A DNA stretch of 64,000 nucleotides from Candidatus Pristimantibacillus lignocellulolyticus (GTDB lineage Bacteria; Bacillota; Bacilli; Paenibacillales; Paenibacillaceae), in assembly GCA_023639215.1 (NCBI GenBank), contig CP097899.1, positions 3,034,001 through 3,098,000 on the forward strand. Reading direction: 5' to 3'. This document shows positions 26,909 to 35,055 of this stretch, in pieces (the stretch's first letter is position 1; every line of letters begins with the position of its first letter). Under the pieces are notes generated by a model, which did not search any database, was not told where the DNA came from, and saw only the letters and a list, made by a program, of their open reading frames with translations. The position numbers were made by a program, and so were the translations under genes.

Positions 26909-27430
26909 ATGAAGGATAAAAATTACACACCGCTCGTATTAACTTTGACAGTCGTCATCGTGGCACTGGTTGCCGTATTATTTTTCTTGCCAGCTTATGA
27001 TGGTGAGCTTGGATTTGATGTAACAATTCTACCTATGCTAAATGCGATTTTTAACAGCTTTACATTTCTTGCATTAATTGTTGCATTAACAGCAATTAAG
27101 AAGAAAAACATTAAGATGCACAGAACATTTATTGGTGTAGCTTTCGCGTCGACTACATTATTTCTAATCTCATATGTGTCGTATCACTATTTGACGGAAT
27201 CAACCTCTTATGGTGGTGAAGGAATACTACGCCCGATTTACTTCTTCATTTTAATTACTCATATTTTATTAGCGATTGTGGTCGTACCGTTAGCTCTGTT
27301 CTCGGCAGTCTTTGGATTGACGAATAAAATTGAGAAACATCGCAAAATTGCAAAATGGACAATGCCAATTTGGTTATATGTTAGTTTGACTGGGGTAATT
27401 GTTTATCTGATGATCTCACCATATTATTAA
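26909..27430 (+). CDS. ctaM: DUF420 family membrane protein (CtaM/YozB-like)
   Basis: A 173-residue membrane protein with four to five hydrophobic segments, including FNSFTFLALIVALTAI and the histidine-containing segments KKNIKMHRTFIGVAFASTT and LITHILLAIVVVPLALF. DUF420 proteins of Bacillota (CtaM, YozB) are needed for maturation of haem-copper oxidases. I start at ATG 26909 since TCTGGAGGTTTC precedes it; 44 extra upstream codons are open but lack a site. No oxidase gene is nearby in the window. Confidence 0.82.
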   Translation: MKDKNYTPLVLTLTVVIVALVAVLFFLPAYDGELGFDVTILPMLNAIFNSFTFLALIVALTAIKKKNIKMHRTFIGVAFASTTLFLISYVSYHYLTESTSYGGEGILRPIYFFILITHILLAIVVVPLALFSAVFGLTNKIEKHRKIAKWTMPIWLYVSLTGVIVYLMISPYY

Positions 27431-27440
27431 TGTTAGATGT

Positions 27441-27900
27441 AGTTCAAAAAGCAAACTTTGATAACGATGATTGGCTTCGTAGTATAATCGGCATCGAATA
27501 TGAAGCGAACTTGGGAAGTCCGGTACGCGTGTACCAATAACGTACACTTGCGTTTCCTCCTCCTACAAGTAGCGCTCCATCTTCTTGGTTCTTAAAGCCC
27601 GCTTTTCTAACCTTTATTGGAAGAGGTAGTTCAAAAAGCAAACTTTGATAACGATGATTAACTTCGTAGTATAATCGGCATCGAATATGAAGCGAACTTG
27701 GGAAGTCCGGTACGCGTGTACCAATAACGTACACTTGCGTTTCCTCCTCCTACAAGTAGCGCTCCATCTTCTTGGTTCTTAAAGCCCGCTTTTCTAACCT
27801 TTATTGGAAGAGGTAGTTCAAAAATCAGACTTTGATAACGATGTTTGGCTTCGCAGTATAATCGGCATCGAATATGAAGCAAACTTGGGAAGTTTAGCAT
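27441..27900 (+). repeat. 187-bp palindromic repeat, subfamily B, tandem array of 2.45 copies
   Basis: Units begin with AGTTCAAAA at 27441, 27628 and 27815, an exact 187-bp period. Copies 1 and 2 are almost identical; copy 3 ends after about 80 bases at GGGAAGT. Ends are AGTTCAAAAAGCAAACTTTG and AAGCCCGCTTTTCTAACC, less perfectly inverted than in the 8753 array. A central palindrome surrounds GTACGCGTGTACCAATAACG. The array starts 10 bases after the ctaM stop and fills most of the 649-bp gap before pgi; the rest, 27900-28060, shows no gene. Confidence 0.9.
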
Positions 27901-28078
27901 ACTCTTTCGATGAATGTTTCTTGCAGAAACATTTTAGGGTCGTTTGTACCAAATCTAATTAGTTATTATAGCCAATAGACTTGTGTTTACAGTGTAAATT
28001 AGATATTCTTAAACAAATGTCTTTAAATTTTTTAGAGAAGAAGCTTAGCTTCGTACAATTCAGGAGGTTATTGAAATC

Positions 28079-29428
28079 ATGGGTAATACATTAAAGTTCG
28101 ATTACAGCAAAGCCTTAACATTTGTAGGTCAACATGAGGTTGATTATTTGACGGATCAGGTTCGCCTTGCGCATGATCAGTTGCACAACGCTACTGGTGC
28201 AGGTTCTGACTATTTAGGTTGGATCAACCTACCTAATGAATATGATAAAGAAGAGTTTGCCCGCATTAAGCAAGCTGCTGCAAAAATCCAAAATGATTCT
28301 GAAGTGTTGATTGTTATCGGAATCGGTGGTTCATACCTAGGAGCTCGTGCTGCAATTGAAATGCTTTCTAACTCTTTCTATAATATTCAAACCAAAGAGC
28401 AACGTAAAACACCTCAAGTATTGTTTGCAGGTAACAATGTGAGTTCTACATATGTAACTCACTTGCTACAATTGATTGAAGGTCGCGACTGGTCTATTAA
28501 CGTTATTTCCAAATCAGGAACAACTACAGAACCAGCCATCGCATTCCGTATTTTCCGTGCTGAACTTGAGAAGAAGTATGGTAAAGAAGAAGCTCGTAAA
28601 CGTATCTACGCAACAACAGATAAAGCAAAAGGTGCATTAAAATCTTTAGCTACTGCTGAAGGTTATGAATCTTTCGTTATTGCTGATGATATTGGTGGTC
28701 GTTATTCTGTTCTAACTGCTGTAGGTCTATTACCAATTGCAGTAGCTGGAATCGACATCGATGCGATGATGCAAGGTGCATCTGATGCTGTTACTGAATA
28801 TAGCAAACCTGAACTAGCAGAGAACGAAGCGTATCAATATGCAGCAGTTCGTAACTCTCTATACCGTAAAGGTAAAGCGATTGAAATTCTTGTTAACTAT
28901 GAGCCTAATCTTCATTTCGTATCTGAATGGTGGAAACAACTATTCGGAGAGTCTGAAGGTAAAGACTTCAAAGGTATTTACCCAGCATCTGTGGACTTCA
29001 CAACTGATTTACATTCTATGGGTCAATTTGTCCAAGAAGGTAGCCGTAATATCTTTGAAACAGTCATCCAAGTTGGTGAAGTTGCGGAACACATCACAAT
29101 TGAAAGTGATGAAAATGACCTTGACGGTTTGAACTTCCTAGCTGGTAAAACAATGGACTTCGTTAACAAAAAAGCAGCTCAAGGTACATTGCTTGCACAT
29201 ACTGACGGACAAGTTCCTAACTTAATCGTTAATATTAAAGACATGACACCTTATACATTCGGTTACATGGTGTACTTCTTCGAAAAAGCTTGTGCGGTAA
29301 GTGGATACCTATTAGGAGTTAATCCATTTGACCAACCAGGTGTTGAAGCATACAAAACAAATATGTTTGCACTACTTGGTAAACCGGGCTACGAAAAAGA
29401 AAAAGCTGAGCTAGAAGCTCGCCTTTAA
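28079..29428 (+). CDS. pgi: Glucose-6-phosphate isomerase
   Basis: Interconverts glucose-6-phosphate and fructose-6-phosphate in glycolysis. The 449-residue length matches Bacillus enzymes. Visible signatures are VIGIGGSYLGARA, the SKSGTTTEPA phosphate loop, DDIGGRYSVLTAVGLLP and the second family signature QPGVEAYK. TCAGGAGGT precedes the ATG. Codon choice is strongly biased, as in tkt. The stop (CTT TAA) is followed within two bases by a palindromic repeat. Confidence 0.96.
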   Translation: MGNTLKFDYSKALTFVGQHEVDYLTDQVRLAHDQLHNATGAGSDYLGWINLPNEYDKEEFARIKQAAAKIQNDSEVLIVIGIGGSYLGARAAIEMLSNSFYNIQTKEQRKTPQVLFAGNNVSSTYVTHLLQLIEGRDWSINVISKSGTTTEPAIAFRIFRAELEKKYGKEEARKRIYATTDKAKGALKSLATAEGYESFVIADDIGGRYSVLTAVGLLPIAVAGIDIDAMMQGASDAVTEYSKPELAENEAYQYAAVRNSLYRKGKAIEILVNYEPNLHFVSEWWKQLFGESEGKDFKGIYPASVDFTTDLHSMGQFVQEGSRNIFETVIQVGEVAEHITIESDENDLDGLNFLAGKTMDFVNKKAAQGTLLAHTDGQVPNLIVNIKDMTPYTFGYMVYFFEKACAVSGYLLGVNPFDQPGVEAYKTNMFALLGKPGYEKEKAELEARL

Positions 29429-29431
29429 GAG

Positions 29432-29640
29432 GTAGTTCAAAAAGCGGACGTTGATAACGATGGGGATGCTGACGTAGGTTACTCGGCGTCGAATAGGAAG
29501 CGAACTTGGAAAGTGCGGTTCGCGTGTACGTATTAATGTACACTTGCGCTTCCGCCTTTCACAAGTAGCGCTCCATGTTCTCGGTTCTGAACGCCCGCTT
29601 TTTGAACCTTCATTGAATGGGAAAGTTCAAAATAGTTCAA
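29432..29640 (+). repeat. 186-bp palindromic repeat, subfamily B, after pgi
   Basis: Starts with GTAGTTCAAAAAGCGG right after the pgi stop and ends with CCGCTTTTTGAACC, then a linker and the cut start of another unit (GGGAAAGTTCAAAAT). The centre GTGCGGTTCGCGTGTACG pairs with GTACACTTGCGCTTCCGC, so a long hairpin is likely. Confidence 0.88.
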
Positions 29641-29649
29641 TAAAAACTC

Positions 29650-29822
29650 ATTCCCATTCCAATCAAATGTCAGTACCAAGAAGATGCCATGAAGCTAGGG
29701 AAGTAAGTATCGCAGCGTACGTAAATGGTACGTGAGAAACGTAAGCGACCGATGAATGTCATATTCGCAGTTGACTAGGGTACTAAGCTATACATCGTAA
29801 TCACAATTGATTGAATTGAATT
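29650..29822 (-). repeat. Decayed reverse-oriented copy of the palindromic repeat
   Basis: CAGTACCAAGAAGATGCCATG, AAGCTAGGGAAG and GCGTACGTAAATGGTACGTG follow the reverse complement of the 8753 unit, with CATCGTAATCACAATTGATTG at the far end. Ends are worn. Together with the preceding copy it fills the 415-bp pgi-yvyE gap in opposite orientation. Confidence 0.75.
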
Positions 29823-29842
29823 ACCTTCAAGGAGTGTTTGTA

Positions 29843-30475
29843 TTGCTACAAAGATATCGCACGGTTCGCGAAGCAGCGAACCAGGAGGTTGTCATCAAAC
29901 GCTCACGTTTCATCGGTTATGCGCAACCTGTCTCTTCGGAAGAAGAGGCAGTTGCTTTTATTGAGGAGATAAAGCGATTACATCGCACTGCTACTCATAA
30001 TTGCTCAGCGTACATGATCGGTGAAAGAGATCAGTTTCAGAAGGCTTCAGATGACGGTGAGCCCAGCGGTACCGCTGGTAAGCCAATATTGGAAGTCATT
30101 AAAAATAAAGGTCTCAAAGATGTCGCTGTCGTCGTTACACGTTATTTTGGCGGGATTATGTTAGGTGCAGGCGGTTTGGTGAGAGCCTATACTGATGGTG
30201 CTGTTGCAGGTATTGAAGCTGCTCAAGAGATTGAGTATGTACTTCATCGTGAGGTATTTATTGAAGTAGACTATACTTGGTATGGAAAGCTTGAAAATGA
30301 ACTTCATAGTCGGAAAACGCGTCTTGGCCAAGTTGATTTTACAGATAAAGTGACGGTATGTACGCTACCGGAAAGTGATCAGGCTGACGCATTTATTGCT
30401 TGGGCAGTTGATTTTACTCAAGGAAAGGCTACCATTATCGCAGGTGAAGATCGTTATTTCATTGATGGTGAATAA
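29843..30475 (+). CDS. yvyE: YigZ/IMPACT family protein (YvyE-like)
   Basis: A 210-residue protein of the UPF0029/IMPACT family. The signature DDGEPSGTAGKPILEVI is present, along with RYFGGIMLGAGGLVRAY and an N-terminal VIKRSRFIGYAQPV. The bacterial members are thought to bind RNA or ribosome-associated factors; the role here is uncertain. I start at TTG 29843 because CAAGGAG precedes it; a longer frame would begin within the repeat. Confidence 0.9.
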   Translation: MLQRYRTVREAANQEVVIKRSRFIGYAQPVSSEEEAVAFIEEIKRLHRTATHNCSAYMIGERDQFQKASDDGEPSGTAGKPILEVIKNKGLKDVAVVVTRYFGGIMLGAGGLVRAYTDGAVAGIEAAQEIEYVLHREVFIEVDYTWYGKLENELHSRKTRLGQVDFTDKVTVCTLPESDQADAFIAWAVDFTQGKATIIAGEDRYFIDGE

Positions 30476-30507
30476 TGAATAACGATATAAATTAATACTG
30501 GTTCAGA

Positions 30508-30558
30508 TTAAAAGCTCATGGTGTGTAAACCCTACACACCATGAGCTTTTTGTGTTTC
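30508..30558 (+). terminator. Intrinsic terminator after yvyE
   Basis: AAAAGCTCATGGTGTGTA pairs with TACACACCATGAGCTTTT around a short AACCC loop, with a T run. The rest of the 340-bp gap up to the sulfate operon holds its promoter region. Confidence 0.92.
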
Positions 30559-30724
30559 AAAAGAAAAAGTATACGAATCGTATTATTAACTTATTCACCG
30601 TAAAGCTGCCTCGAGCATAGCAATACGTTAACTGTGGCGACAAGACGGGAGAGGATTTTAATAGGCAAATAGCATGAAATAAGAAAATTTGCAGACGGTT
30701 TTACTATTATTCATAAAAAATACA

Positions 30725-30782
30725 TTGACTTCCATAATGTGGCGATGCTACATTATTAATACCTAGTATTCAAGTGGGAATT
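30725..30782 (+). promoter_or_regulatory. Promoter region of the sulfate transport operon
   Basis: TTGACT at 30725-30730 with TACATT at 30749-30754 (18-bp spacing) makes a plausible sigma-A promoter. Just downstream, TAATACCTAGTATT and GTGGGAATT loosely resemble the CymR operator of B. subtilis sulfur genes. No S-box riboswitch was seen. The regulatory reading is tentative. Confidence 0.35.
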
Positions 30783-30814
30783 ATTACTTATCTAGATAAT
30801 GGGGGCCGTGCACA

Positions 30815-31621
30815 TTGAATTCACTATTTCGTAGCCGTACATGGAGCTACAGTTTTCGTAGTATTGTAATCATTTATTTTATTGGCTTAATTATTATTCC
30901 TATCATAAGCATTTATACACAATCGTTCTCATCTGGCCTATCAAACTTCTGGGATAATATTTCCGATCCACTCGCATGGAAGGCTGTATTTTTAACATTA
31001 AAACTAGCTGGCATAGCAACGATTATTAATATACTAATTGGCACGATGATTGGCTGGGTACTCGTACGTTATGAGTTTCCTGGTAAAAGTATTATTAATA
31101 GCTTGATTGACTTGCCATTCGCTCTACCTACCGCAGTCGCTGGTTTTATTATCTTACTATTGTTAGGTCCAAGTAGCATAATGTTCGAATGGTTTGGTCT
31201 AAGTCTTGTCTTTCATGAACCGGCGATCGTAGTAGCTATGGTCTTTGTAACCTTTCCCTTCGTAATACGAGGTTTGCAACCACTTTTAGAAGAACTTGAT
31301 AAGTCAGAAGAGGAAGCAGCATACACACTTGGTTCATCTAAATTCAGAACGTTTTTCCAGATAATTATGCCTACAATGTTACCAGGTATTTTAAGTGGGG
31401 GGATGCTTGCATTTTCAAGAGGTTTAGCGGAATTTGGCGCTGTAGTATTAATTGCTGGGAATATTCCAGGTAAAACATTAGTGGCTTCCGTTTACATCTT
31501 TGGAGAAATTGAAAGTAATAATCCGCAAGGTGCAGCCGCAGTATCCGTATTACTTCTTACGATTTCCTTCATCATTCTATGGTTCATTAACAAGCTGAGT
31601 CGCGGAGGAAATACACTATGA
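30815..31621 (+). CDS. cysT: Sulfate ABC transporter permease CysT
   Basis: A 268-residue inner-membrane permease with six hydrophobic segments. It contains the EAA-loop element EEAAYTLGSSKFRTFFQIIMP followed by GLAEFGAVVLIAGNIP, typical of CysT/CysU. With CysW, CysA and the lipoprotein encoded next, it forms a sulfate/thiosulfate importer. Start is TTG at 30815 after GGGGG. Its end overlaps cysW by four bases (ATGA). Confidence 0.92.
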   Translation: MNSLFRSRTWSYSFRSIVIIYFIGLIIIPIISIYTQSFSSGLSNFWDNISDPLAWKAVFLTLKLAGIATIINILIGTMIGWVLVRYEFPGKSIINSLIDLPFALPTAVAGFIILLLLGPSSIMFEWFGLSLVFHEPAIVVAMVFVTFPFVIRGLQPLLEELDKSEEEAAYTLGSSKFRTFFQIIMPTMLPGILSGGMLAFSRGLAEFGAVVLIAGNIPGKTLVASVYIFGEIESNNPQGAAAVSVLLLTISFIILWFINKLSRGGNTL

Positions 31622-32415
31622 GAAGACTATGGATTAGCTTAACTTATATCGTAATAACACTACTTTTAGTTGTTCCATTGTATAAGATTTTCACTGGTGC
31701 ATGGGCTCAAGGGTTTGATGGATTTCTTGAAGCGATAGCTAGACCACAGTCGTTACATGCACTTAAGATGACTGGAATTATAGTTGTTACGGTAACCGTA
31801 ATTAATACTATCTTTGGCGTGATGCTCTCTTTATATCTAGTACGAGCAACATGGCTTTCCTCAAGGGTTAAACGATTATGTAATAGCATTGTCGATTTAC
31901 CGTTTGCAGTGTCGCCTGTAATTGGGGGATTGATGATCGTATTACTATTAGGACCCAATACAATAGTAGGTACGTTCTTCGACAGTATTGGAGTTAAAAT
32001 CGTATACGCGTTGCCAGGTATGATACTAGCTACATTATTCGTTACATTCCCAATTATGATCCGTGAAGTGATGCCAGTCTTGCAAGAAATCGGCGATCAA
32101 CAAGAGCAAGCTGCATCAACACTAGGGGCTTACTCATGGTACACATTTTGGAAAGTGACTTGGCCTAATATCCAGTTTGGCGTTATGTATGGAGTTGTTC
32201 TTACGGTAGCTAGATCGCTTGGAGAATTTGGAGCGGTGCTAGTAGTGTCCGGGAATATAATTAATAAAACACAGACTGCGACGACATTAGTTTATCAGGA
32301 TGTAGAAAATTTCAATGTAGTAGCTGCTAATGCGATTGCGCTAGTGCTTGCTGCATTTTCAATTATGCTTTTGCTATTAATGGAGTGGACGAAGAAAAGA
32401 AAGGGAGTGCATTAG
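31618..32415 (+). CDS. cysW: Sulfate ABC transporter permease CysW
   Basis: A 265-residue permease, the partner of CysT. The EAA loop is EQAASTLGAYSWYTFWKVTWP, followed by RSLGEFGAVLVVSGNI, which is characteristic of CysW. Six membrane segments are visible. Coupled to cysT by a four-base overlap and three bases before cysA. Confidence 0.92.
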   Translation: MRRLWISLTYIVITLLLVVPLYKIFTGAWAQGFDGFLEAIARPQSLHALKMTGIIVVTVTVINTIFGVMLSLYLVRATWLSSRVKRLCNSIVDLPFAVSPVIGGLMIVLLLGPNTIVGTFFDSIGVKIVYALPGMILATLFVTFPIMIREVMPVLQEIGDQQEQAASTLGAYSWYTFWKVTWPNIQFGVMYGVVLTVARSLGEFGAVLVVSGNIINKTQTATTLVYQDVENFNVVAANAIALVLAAFSIMLLLLMEWTKKRKGVH

Positions 32416-32418
32416 ACG

Positions 32419-33483
32419 ATGCATATACAAGTGAAAGATCTAAACAAATCGTTTGGTAATTTTCAAGCCGTCAATAATGTTAGCTTTGAGATTGAAAAAG
32501 GGAAGTTAATTGGGTTTCTAGGACCAAGCGGTGGTGGAAAAACATCTATCCTTCGCATGTTGGCTGGTCTTGAAACGCCAACTTCTGGTGATATTTACTT
32601 CCATGGCAAACGGGTTAATGATCTTCCGCCGCAAGAACGTGGGATTGGCTTCGTATTTCAAAATTACGCGCTATTCAAACATATGACAGTATTCGATAAC
32701 ATCGCTTTTGGCCTAAAGGTGAAAAAGCAAGATAAAGCTTATATTAAAGAACGTGTTCAATATTTAGTCGAGCTAACAGGATTGAAAGGGTTTGAACATC
32801 GTTATCCTCACCAATTATCTGGTGGACAACGTCAACGTGTTGCCTTTGCTAGAGCGTTAGCTCCTGAGCCGCAATTACTATTACTTGATGAGCCGTTTGC
32901 TGCAATAGATGCCAAGATTCGTACTGAATTACGTACTTGGCTCAAAGATATGATCTCTGAGCTTGGGATAACTTCAATATTTGTCACACATGACCAAGAA
33001 GAAGCAATAGAGGTTGCCGATGAGATTATGATCATATCTAAAGGTGAACTTGAACAAAAAGGTACGCCATGGGATATCTACAAAAACCCACAAACACCAT
33101 TCGTCGCTAGTTTCATAGGAGAATCTTCGGTTATTGAAAACATTCAATTTATTCGTGGGTTTGAAGATGTTGCTGTAGATGAAGGTATTAAAGCTCTTAT
33201 TCGTCCAGAATATATAGAAGTAGGCAGACCTGGGGAAATCGTACTTGCTTCGGCTACAGTTGATGCTTTGGTGAAACATCTTCATTTCCGTGGTAGTGAA
33301 TGGATGGTGGAGCTAGAAGTAGGCGATCAAAAACTGATCACTTATCGTTCATTGGAAAAAGAGGTTTTACAACCAGGTGAACGTGTCAAAGTACTTGTGC
33401 ATCGCGCATATCTGTTTAATGATGAGAAGAGCTGGATCATGGAAAATCCATTGAAGGTTGATCCACTTCCAGTCTTTATCTAA
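32419..33483 (+). CDS. cysA: Sulfate ABC transporter ATP-binding protein CysA
   Basis: The 354-residue ATPase of the importer. Walker A is GPSGGGKTS, the signature is LSGGQRQRVAFARAL, and Walker B is LLLLDEPFAAID, followed by the switch histidine in FVTHDQEEA. A C-terminal TOBE-like regulatory domain lies at about 235-345. GAGTGCATTAGACG precedes the ATG. The downstream lipoprotein gene follows closely in the same operon. Confidence 0.93.
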   Translation: MHIQVKDLNKSFGNFQAVNNVSFEIEKGKLIGFLGPSGGGKTSILRMLAGLETPTSGDIYFHGKRVNDLPPQERGIGFVFQNYALFKHMTVFDNIAFGLKVKKQDKAYIKERVQYLVELTGLKGFEHRYPHQLSGGQRQRVAFARALAPEPQLLLLDEPFAAIDAKIRTELRTWLKDMISELGITSIFVTHDQEEAIEVADEIMIISKGELEQKGTPWDIYKNPQTPFVASFIGESSVIENIQFIRGFEDVAVDEGIKALIRPEYIEVGRPGEIVLASATVDALVKHLHFRGSEWMVELEVGDQKLITYRSLEKEVLQPGERVKVLVHRAYLFNDEKSWIMENPLKVDPLPVFI

Positions 33484-33520
33484 GTACGGTCAATATAGGC
33501 ATAGAAGGCGTGGGTGGGTC

Positions 33521-34615
33521 GTGAGAAATAGCGTTCAACGTTCTAATATGAAGTCGATTTTTTTATTGTTTATTGGCATTATAGTGTTTACGTTTTTATT
33601 AAATGGTTGCAGTAGCGCAGTTTCAACGGTTACCACTATTGAAGGTGAAGAAGGGAATATCGAACATAGTAATACTGAAGAAGTTACTTTAGTAATTGGA
33701 GCTTATTCTGTAGCCAAAGATGCGATAGAGGAACTATTACCGTTATTCCAAGAGAAATGGTTAACTGAAACGGGTCAAAAGGTGATCTATCAACAATCGT
33801 ATGAGGCATCTGGTACACAAGCTAGAGCCATTATTGGTGGATTCGATGCAGATATTGCGATTCTTGCAATGGAAGGCGATATCGATACGATAGAGGCAGC
33901 GGGGCTTATTACTCATGATTGGCGCAATAATGAGCACAAAGGAATGATTTCACGTTCAATCGTTGTGCTTGGCGCAAGAGAAGGTAATCCGCTTCAAATA
34001 CAAGATTGGAGTGATCTTACTAGAGAAGATGTGAAAGTGTTATATCCCAATCCTAAAACTTCAGGTGGTGCACAGTGGGATATAAATGCGATCTTTGGAG
34101 CAGGTCTGAAGCTATCTGAGCAGGAACTCGGATATGCGGATGAGCAATATGCGAAAAACTTCTTAAAGCAAATACACGCTAATGTTGAGTCTCTAGACAA
34201 AAGCGGACGCGCTTCAATGGCGGCTTTTGAGTATGGTGTCGGAGATGTTATCGTTACTTACGAGAATGAATTGCGTGCTCGAATAAGTAAAGGTATACCT
34301 TACGAGATAATTATTCCAGAGCATACGTTATTAATTGAAAATCCGATAGCAATTGTAGATAAACATGTTGACGAGCATCAAAATCGTGAAGTTGCTCAAG
34401 CATTTTATAACTATATGATGTCAGAGGAAGCTCAAACGATTTTTGTGAAACATGGGTTTAGAGCAGTAAATGAGCAAGTAGCTGCTAATAGTAAAGATCA
34501 ATTCGAGCAACCTGCTGATATATTTGACATTGAGTATTTAGGTGGATGGGATAAGGTGCGTGAGTTGTTGTACTCGAAGCGTGGGATATGGTACCAAGTT
34601 CTCGCCGACCTTTAG
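33521..34615 (+). CDS. Sulfate/thiosulfate-binding lipoprotein
   Basis: The extracellular solute-binding protein of the importer. A hydrophobic leader (SIFLLFIGIIVFTFLL) ends in the lipobox LLNGC, so it is lipid-anchored as expected in a monoderm. The body shows the family pattern: TLVIGAYSVAKDAIEELLP, DADIAILAMEGD, NPKTSGGAQWD and YENEL. The start may be GTG 33521 (after GGGTGGGTC) or ATG 33548. It lies last in the operon, whereas sbp/cysP genes are commonly first. The TAG stop touches the first base of a palindromic repeat. Confidence 0.88.
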   Translation: MRNSVQRSNMKSIFLLFIGIIVFTFLLNGCSSAVSTVTTIEGEEGNIEHSNTEEVTLVIGAYSVAKDAIEELLPLFQEKWLTETGQKVIYQQSYEASGTQARAIIGGFDADIAILAMEGDIDTIEAAGLITHDWRNNEHKGMISRSIVVLGAREGNPLQIQDWSDLTREDVKVLYPNPKTSGGAQWDINAIFGAGLKLSEQELGYADEQYAKNFLKQIHANVESLDKSGRASMAAFEYGVGDVIVTYENELRARISKGIPYEIIIPEHTLLIENPIAIVDKHVDEHQNREVAQAFYNYMMSEEAQTIFVKHGFRAVNEQVAANSKDQFEQPADIFDIEYLGGWDKVRELLYSKRGIWYQVLADL

Positions 34616-34888
34616 AGGATACTCAAATTGTTCACTTGTGATTACGATGTGAAGCTACGCAGTGGATTCGACATCGAAGCTTGCATTCATCGGAAGCTTG
34701 TGGTGCTCATGTACCAAAAACGTACATTCCGCTCCTCATTTCCTATCTTCATGCGATCTTCTTGGTACTAACAAGTGAACAATTTGAGCTTTTATTTGAA
34801 GAGGATACTCAAATCGTTCACTTGTGATTACGATGTGAAGCTACGCAGTGGATTCGACATCGAAGCTTGCATTCATCGGAAGCCTGAA
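34616..34888 (+). repeat. 186-bp palindromic repeat, subfamily A variant, 1.45 copies
   Basis: Units begin at 34616 and 34802, exactly 186 bp apart; the second stops after about 85 bases. Inverted ends are CTCAAATTGTTCACTTGT and ACAAGTGAACAATTTGAG, matched to each other but different from the 8753 ends, so both arms changed together. The first base follows the stop codon of the binding-protein gene. Confidence 0.88.
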
Positions 34889-34891
34889 AAT

Positions 34892-34949
34892 CAAATAGAA
34901 CTAAGTTAGCAGATATTCTTAAAATATTTGCTAGCTTAGTTCTATTTAT
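34892..34949 (+). terminator. Long terminator before fur
   Basis: AAATAGAACTAAGTTAGCA and its near-complement TGCTAGCTTAGTTCTATTT form a long stem. It follows the truncated repeat and isolates fur from the sulfate operon. Confidence 0.8.
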
Positions 34950-34984
34950 GGTTGCTTTCTTCGGCAAAATAGCATACCATTATT

Positions 34985-35020
34985 TTAGAATCATTCTAAA
35001 TTGAGAAATAATGATATAAT
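34985..35020 (+). promoter_or_regulatory. PerR/Fur-like box and -10 box upstream of fur
   Basis: TTAGAATCATTCTAA (34985-34999) is a perfect 7-1-7 palindrome differing from the PerR consensus TTATAATNATTATAA by one symmetric base change. TATAAT follows at 35015-35020, so bound protein would block the -35 region. In B. subtilis fur is itself PerR-controlled, which fits. PerR rather than Fur binding is inferred from the base pattern. Confidence 0.65.
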
Positions 35021-35055
35021 AGTTGTATGTAAAGTTGTCTGTAGGAGGCGTAAGT

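Noticed and set aside
27444..27900. Minus-strand ORFs of 96 and 80 codons inside the tandem repeats
   Set aside because: They are two copies of the same repeat sequence read in reverse, end at repeat edges, and have no ribosome site; the same kind of frame recurs in other repeat copies.
27441..27900. Insertion sequence with transposase
   Set aside because: No frame in any repeat copy encodes a transposase, and the unit is too short; only a non-autonomous element is possible.
30721..30790. S-box (SAM) riboswitch before the sulfate operon
   Set aside because: The region is too short and lacks the conserved S-box motifs; only a promoter and a weak CymR-like stretch are visible.
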